Source: Polyangiaceae bacterium
GTDB lineage: Bacteria > Myxococcota_A > Polyangia > Polyangiales > Polyangiaceae
Reading direction: 5' to 3'
DNA length: 64,000 bases
Assembly (NCBI GenBank): GCA_023150915.1
Contig: JAKLKA010000002.1
Location: 66,338-130,337 of the forward strand
In this document: positions 60,975 to 64,000 of the stretch, piece by piece
Position numbering within the stretch: position 1 is the first letter of the stretch
Layout of the letters: each line of letters starts with the position of its first letter
The notes under the pieces: model-generated
Databases searched by the model: none
Seen by the model: the letters and a program-made list of their open reading frames with translations, nothing else
Told to the model about the DNA's origin: nothing
Program-made: the position numbers and the translations under genes

Positions 60975-61366
60975 GCCTCCTCTTGGACACGAACATCTGT
61001 ATCGGGTTTCTCAACCAGAAAGACGCGAAGCTCAAGGCGCGGATTCAGCGCACCGCGCCCGGCGAGCTTCGGCTGTGCTCGGTGGTCAAGGCCGAGCTGC
61101 TGTTCGGAGCGCGCAACGGCTCCCGAGCCCCGGAGAACCTTCGCCGGCTGGATCGGTTCTTCAAGGCGTTCGAGTCGCTGCCATTCGATGACGACGCCGC
61201 CCACGAGTATGGTTTGCTGCGCACCGAGCTCCGACGTGCGGGCAAGCCCATCGGCGCCAACGACATGCTCATCGCGGCCATCGCGTTGGCGCATCGCGCC
61301 ACGTTGGTGACCCGTGACGACGACGACTTCCTTCGCGTGCCGGGCTTGCGCGTCGAGAGCTGGTAG
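60971..61366 (+). CDS. vapC: VapC-type PIN-domain toxin
   Basis: This encodes 131 residues from a GTG overlapping the antitoxin by 4 bases. The PIN active site is complete: LLLDTNICIGFL (first Asp), VVKAELLFGARN (Glu), PIGANDMLIAAIALAH (Asp) and LVTRDDDDFLRVPGL (Asp cluster). The DTNICIGFL and GANDMLIAA strings are those of canonical VapC RNases that cut tRNA or rRNA. It differs from the PIN toxin at 3189, so the window holds two unrelated pairs. Confidence 0.9.
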   Translation: MSLLLDTNICIGFLNQKDAKLKARIQRTAPGELRLCSVVKAELLFGARNGSRAPENLRRLDRFFKAFESLPFDDDAAHEYGLLRTELRRAGKPIGANDMLIAAIALAHRATLVTRDDDDFLRVPGLRVESW

Positions 61367-61437
61367 GTCGGGAACTTCCCGCGCTCACCGCTGTCCCAAC
61401 GCCTTCGGGTCATAGTTCGAACGCGGGAGAGTCGTGC

Positions 61438-62793
61438 ATGCAGCCCAGAACGGGTGAAGGCAGTGGTTTGTCCAGCGAGCCCGGGCGCATCACCCGGGCG
61501 ATGCGCGCGGCGTCGGTCTCTCTGCCCCGCTGCCTGCGGGTCGCCCTGGTGCGCAGGGGGCGCATCGAAGAAGAGCGCCTGTTCCGACGCGACAGCGAGA
61601 TCACCATCGGGCAGAGCGAGCGTGCGACGTTCGTCCTCGACGAGCCGGCGCTTCCGGCAAGAACACCGGTCTTCTTGCGCCAGAACCTGCTGCTCGTCCC
61701 GCCTGGCGTCGCGGGCACCGTCCACGACGGTGGCGCGCTGCTCGAGCTGCCCGCCTCGGGGGCTCCGCGTCGCATCCCGCTCGGCCCCGACGCGCGCGGG
61801 TCGCTCCAGATCGGCGACGTTCGGCTACTCTTCCAGCGGGTGGTGGCGCCGGTGCGGCTCACGCCGCAGCTGCCGCTGGCGCTGCTGCGCGATCCCGAGC
61901 GCGCCGATTGGGTCACCACCCTGGTCGCAGCGTTCTCGTTCGCGGCGCACTTCGCCGTGATCGGCAGCTTGTATTCGGACTGGGTCGACCCGGTGCTCGA
62001 CGAAGCCGTCACCATCTCGGGCGTGATCAGCGAGCTGGCGGCGCTGCCGGTGGCTCCGGACGTGGAGCAACCCCAGGCCTCGGCCGACAGCCCGCGCGCG
62101 GCGCAGCCGGATGCGCCCCGTCGCACCTTGGGCAAACCCGGCGGGGGCGGTCCGCCCTCGACGGCGAAACCGAAAGCGGCCGCCGGCCTGGGTGCCGAGC
62201 TCGAGAAGATCGAGCTCGCGACCCTGGGCGCGCTCGGGACGGGCCGTCCCGCGACCGACGGCGTGCTCTCGAAGCGCGAGGTGGCGACCGCCGCCCTCGA
62301 CGAAGCCGCGCGCAGCGAGCGCGGGGTCTCGGGGGGGCCGGCGCTGGCCTTCGGGGGCGGTCGCGCGCTCACTCCGGGCGCACCGCGCGAGCTCAGCTCG
62401 CTGGGGGACAGCCGCGCGTCCGTCCGGCTGGGCGACACCGGCGGCAAGGTCGCGGTGGCGGGCCCCCGCCCCGAGGCGATCGCTCAACCGCCGGTGGTGC
62501 AAGGCAGCACGGTGAGCGACGCCGCAAAGGTCGTGGCCGGCCTGCGCGCGGGCTTTCGCGCCTGCTACAAGCGTGGGCTCGAAGAGCGGCCCGATGCCGC
62601 GGGGGGCGTGCGGATCACCCTTCGGGTCGGTGCGGGCGGCGAGGTTCAGGGCGTGACCACGTCCGCGACCGGCTCGCTGCCCCCCAGCGTGGCCTCGTGC
62701 GTCGCCGCGCGGGCGAAGGGCGCGGCGTTCTCGCCGCCAGAAGGGGGCGCGGCCGTCGTGGTCGTCCCCGTGACCTTCGTCCTGCAGCCGTGA
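61438..62793 (+). CDS. FHA-like protein with AgmX/PglI C-terminal domain
   Basis: This encodes 451 residues. Residues 28-140 resemble an FHA domain (ITIGQSERATFVLDEPAL, GSLQIGDVRLLFQRV), a phosphothreonine-reading fold. One transmembrane helix lies at about 163-182. A long Ala/Gly/Pro linker spans the periplasm. Residues about 355-451 match the AgmX/PglI (TonB-like) domain of myxobacterial gliding and envelope proteins, with two conserved Cys (FRACYKRGLEERPDAAG and VASCVAARAKGAAFSPP). It would connect a cytoplasmic phospho-signal to the cell envelope (inference). It converges with the fhs gene, 1 base apart. Confidence 0.75.
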   Translation: MQPRTGEGSGLSSEPGRITRAMRAASVSLPRCLRVALVRRGRIEEERLFRRDSEITIGQSERATFVLDEPALPARTPVFLRQNLLLVPPGVAGTVHDGGALLELPASGAPRRIPLGPDARGSLQIGDVRLLFQRVVAPVRLTPQLPLALLRDPERADWVTTLVAAFSFAAHFAVIGSLYSDWVDPVLDEAVTISGVISELAALPVAPDVEQPQASADSPRAAQPDAPRRTLGKPGGGGPPSTAKPKAAAGLGAELEKIELATLGALGTGRPATDGVLSKREVATAALDEAARSERGVSGGPALAFGGGRALTPGAPRELSSLGDSRASVRLGDTGGKVAVAGPRPEAIAQPPVVQGSTVSDAAKVVAGLRAGFRACYKRGLEERPDAAGGVRITLRVGAGGEVQGVTTSATGSLPPSVASCVAARAKGAAFSPPEGGAAVVVVPVTFVLQP

Positions 62794-62794
62794 G

Positions 62795-64000
62795 TCAGCG
62801 CAAGCCGACGATCCGCCCGTCGACCACGTCGATGTTTTCGGACGCCGGGTGCTTGGGCAGCCCGGGCATGCGCATGATCTCGCCCGTCAGCACCACCAAG
62901 AAGCCGGCGCCGGCGTTGATCTGGATGTTGCGCACGGTCACGTCGAAGTTGGTCGGGCGCCCGCGCAGGTTCGGGTTGTCCGAGAGCGAGTTCTGGGTCT
63001 TGGCCATGCAGATCGGCAGGCCGGCATAGCCCAGGCGCTCCACGTCTTCCAGGTCGCGCTTGGCGGTGGCCGTGAGCTCCACGTCGTTGGCGCCGTAGAT
63101 GCGCTGACAGATCGTGCGGATCTTGTCGACCACCGGCGCGTTCCAGTCGTAGAGCGGCTTGAACGGCTGTGGGCTGGCCTCGGCGTGCTCGATCAGCGCG
63201 CGCGCCAGCTCGAGGGCCCCGTCGCCCCCGCGGGCGTGATGATCGCTGAGCGCGAACGGCACGCCCAGCTTGGCGCAGCAGCGGCGCACCACGTCGATCT
63301 CTTCGTCCGTGTCGGCGCCGAAGCGGTTCAGCGCCACCACCGGTGACTCGCCGAAGCAGCGGATGTTCTCGACGTGCTTCTCGAGGTTGGGCAGCCCGGC
63401 CTCGACCGCGGCGGCCGAGGGCGCCGCGAGGTCGTCCTTCTTCACGCCACCGTGCATCTTCAGCGCGCGAATGGTGGCCACCAGCACCACTGCCGCCGTG
63501 TCCAGCCCGGCGCCGGCGCACTTGATGTCGAAGAACTTCTCGGCGCCCAGATCGAAGCCAAAACCCGCCTCGGTCACCGTCCAGTCGGCGAAGTGCATGG
63601 CCATGCGCGTGGCCAGCACGCTGTTGCAGCCATGGGCGATGTTGGCGAAGGGCCCGCCGTGCACGAAACAGGGGGTGCCCTCCAGGGTTTGCACCAGGTT
63701 GGGCATCAGCGCGTCTTTCAGCAGCGCCAGCACCGCGCCGGTGGCCTTGAGCTCGCCGGCGGTCACCGGTTTGCCCTCGAAGGTGAACGCCACCAGGGTG
63801 CGCTCGATGCGGCGGCGCAAGTCGTCGTACCCCTCGGCCAGGCACAGCATGGCCATGATCTCGGAGGCCGCCGTGATGTCGAAGCCAGTCTCGCGCGGCA
63901 CGCCCTGCATCACGCCGCCCAGGCCGATGATGATGTTGCGCAGCGCGCGCTCGTTCATGTCGATCACGCGGCGCCACAGCACGCGGCGCGGGTTGATCTG
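62795..64000 (-). CDS. fhs: Formate-tetrahydrofolate ligase (C-terminal part)
   Basis: The gene runs off the right edge, so the N-terminus with the P-loop is outside. The visible 400 residues contain QINPRRVLWRRVIDMNERALRNIIIGLGG, ETGFDITAASEIMAMLCLA, GTPCFVHGGPFANIAHGCNS, EAGFGFDLGAEKFFDIKCA and IGNDVEL-like YGANDVELT, all conserved in Fhs. The enzyme makes 10-formyltetrahydrofolate from formate and ATP in one-carbon metabolism. It ends normally and nothing is unusual in the visible part. Confidence 0.96.
   Translation of the reverse strand, partial: QINPRRVLWRRVIDMNERALRNIIIGLGGVMQGVPRETGFDITAASEIMAMLCLAEGYDDLRRRIERTLVAFTFEGKPVTAGELKATGAVLALLKDALMPNLVQTLEGTPCFVHGGPFANIAHGCNSVLATRMAMHFADWTVTEAGFGFDLGAEKFFDIKCAGAGLDTAAVVLVATIRALKMHGGVKKDDLAAPSAAAVEAGLPNLEKHVENIRCFGESPVVALNRFGADTDEEIDVVRRCCAKLGVPFALSDHHARGGDGALELARALIEHAEASPQPFKPLYDWNAPVVDKIRTICQRIYGANDVELTATAKRDLEDVERLGYAGLPICMAKTQNSLSDNPNLRGRPTNFDVTVRNIQINAGAGFLVVLTGEIMRMPGLPKHPASENIDVVDGRIVGLR

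Noticed and set aside
61369-61381. Perfect palindrome CGGGAA-C-TTCCCG after the vapC gene
   Set aside because: No T-run follows and it does not match an operator I can name. A short GC-rich palindrome in this composition is not strong evidence.

Overview
The window is about 64 kb of high-GC DNA with dense, strongly coding-biased genes. It most likely comes from a myxobacterium or close relative (Myxococcota, Polyangiales-like; inferred from content, no marker gene seen). The evidence is a MYXO-CTERM-type tail (Cys, transmembrane helix, Arg run), an AgmX/PglI-type C-terminal domain behind an FHA-like domain, many Gly/Ser-rich lipoproteins, an LA_2272-type surface repeat protein and Cys-rich repeat lipoproteins. 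No rRNA, tRNA, CRISPR array, insertion sequence or prophage was seen.

Layout. 1-3.9 kb: the 3' end of an EgtD-like methyltransferase gene, a small lipoprotein, a decayed two-gene remnant, an NsrR-type nitric-oxide module (DUF2249, FmdE-like protein, Rrf2 regulator), a broken DUF4143 ATPase gene abutting an ectopic 275-bp copy of a MYXO-CTERM gene end, and a Phd/PIN toxin-antitoxin pair. 4-25 kb: a large osmotic and ion-homeostasis block. It holds a membrane-anchored OtsA, an OtsB fused to an alkaline-phosphatase-superfamily domain, a TreS-maltokinase fusion, two P-type cation ATPases, a Kef-like CPA2 antiporter, two CPA1 antiporters and a ClC protein, interrupted by a 5'-truncated methyltransferase gene and the full MYXO-CTERM gene. 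25-30 kb: a Uma2 protein with an expanded coiled coil, a helical-protein/PH-like membrane protein pair, a hydrolase, a DUF2784-like protein and small lipoproteins.

30-37.9 kb: a self-contained TonB system (receptor, lipoprotein, ExbB, ExbD, TonB, LA_2272-type protein) followed by an ECF sigma factor and a TPR-bearing putative anti-sigma partner. 37.9-43.4 kb, minus strand: MlaF-like ATPase, MlaD-like protein, M1-type peptidase lipoprotein and a Cys-rich repeat lipoprotein. 43.6-47.2 kb: a giant lipoprotein with chitobiase C-terminal-type repeats and a strong terminator. 47.3-48.7 kb: a second helical-protein/PH-like pair. 48.7-57.8 kb: RecJ, then a translationally coupled operon of three propeller-like lipoproteins and a barrel-like protein, then small envelope proteins. 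57.9-64 kb: a 3-hydroxyacyl-CoA dehydrogenase/enoyl-CoA hydratase, a second PIN toxin-antitoxin pair, an FHA-AgmX protein and the 3' part of formate-tetrahydrofolate ligase.

The most unusual items are the trehalose operon with membrane-linked OtsA and OtsB, the two matching helical/PH-like cassettes that share an ECF-like promoter arrangement, the recent gene-end duplication into a broken ATPase gene, and two toxin-antitoxin operons that look leaderless.
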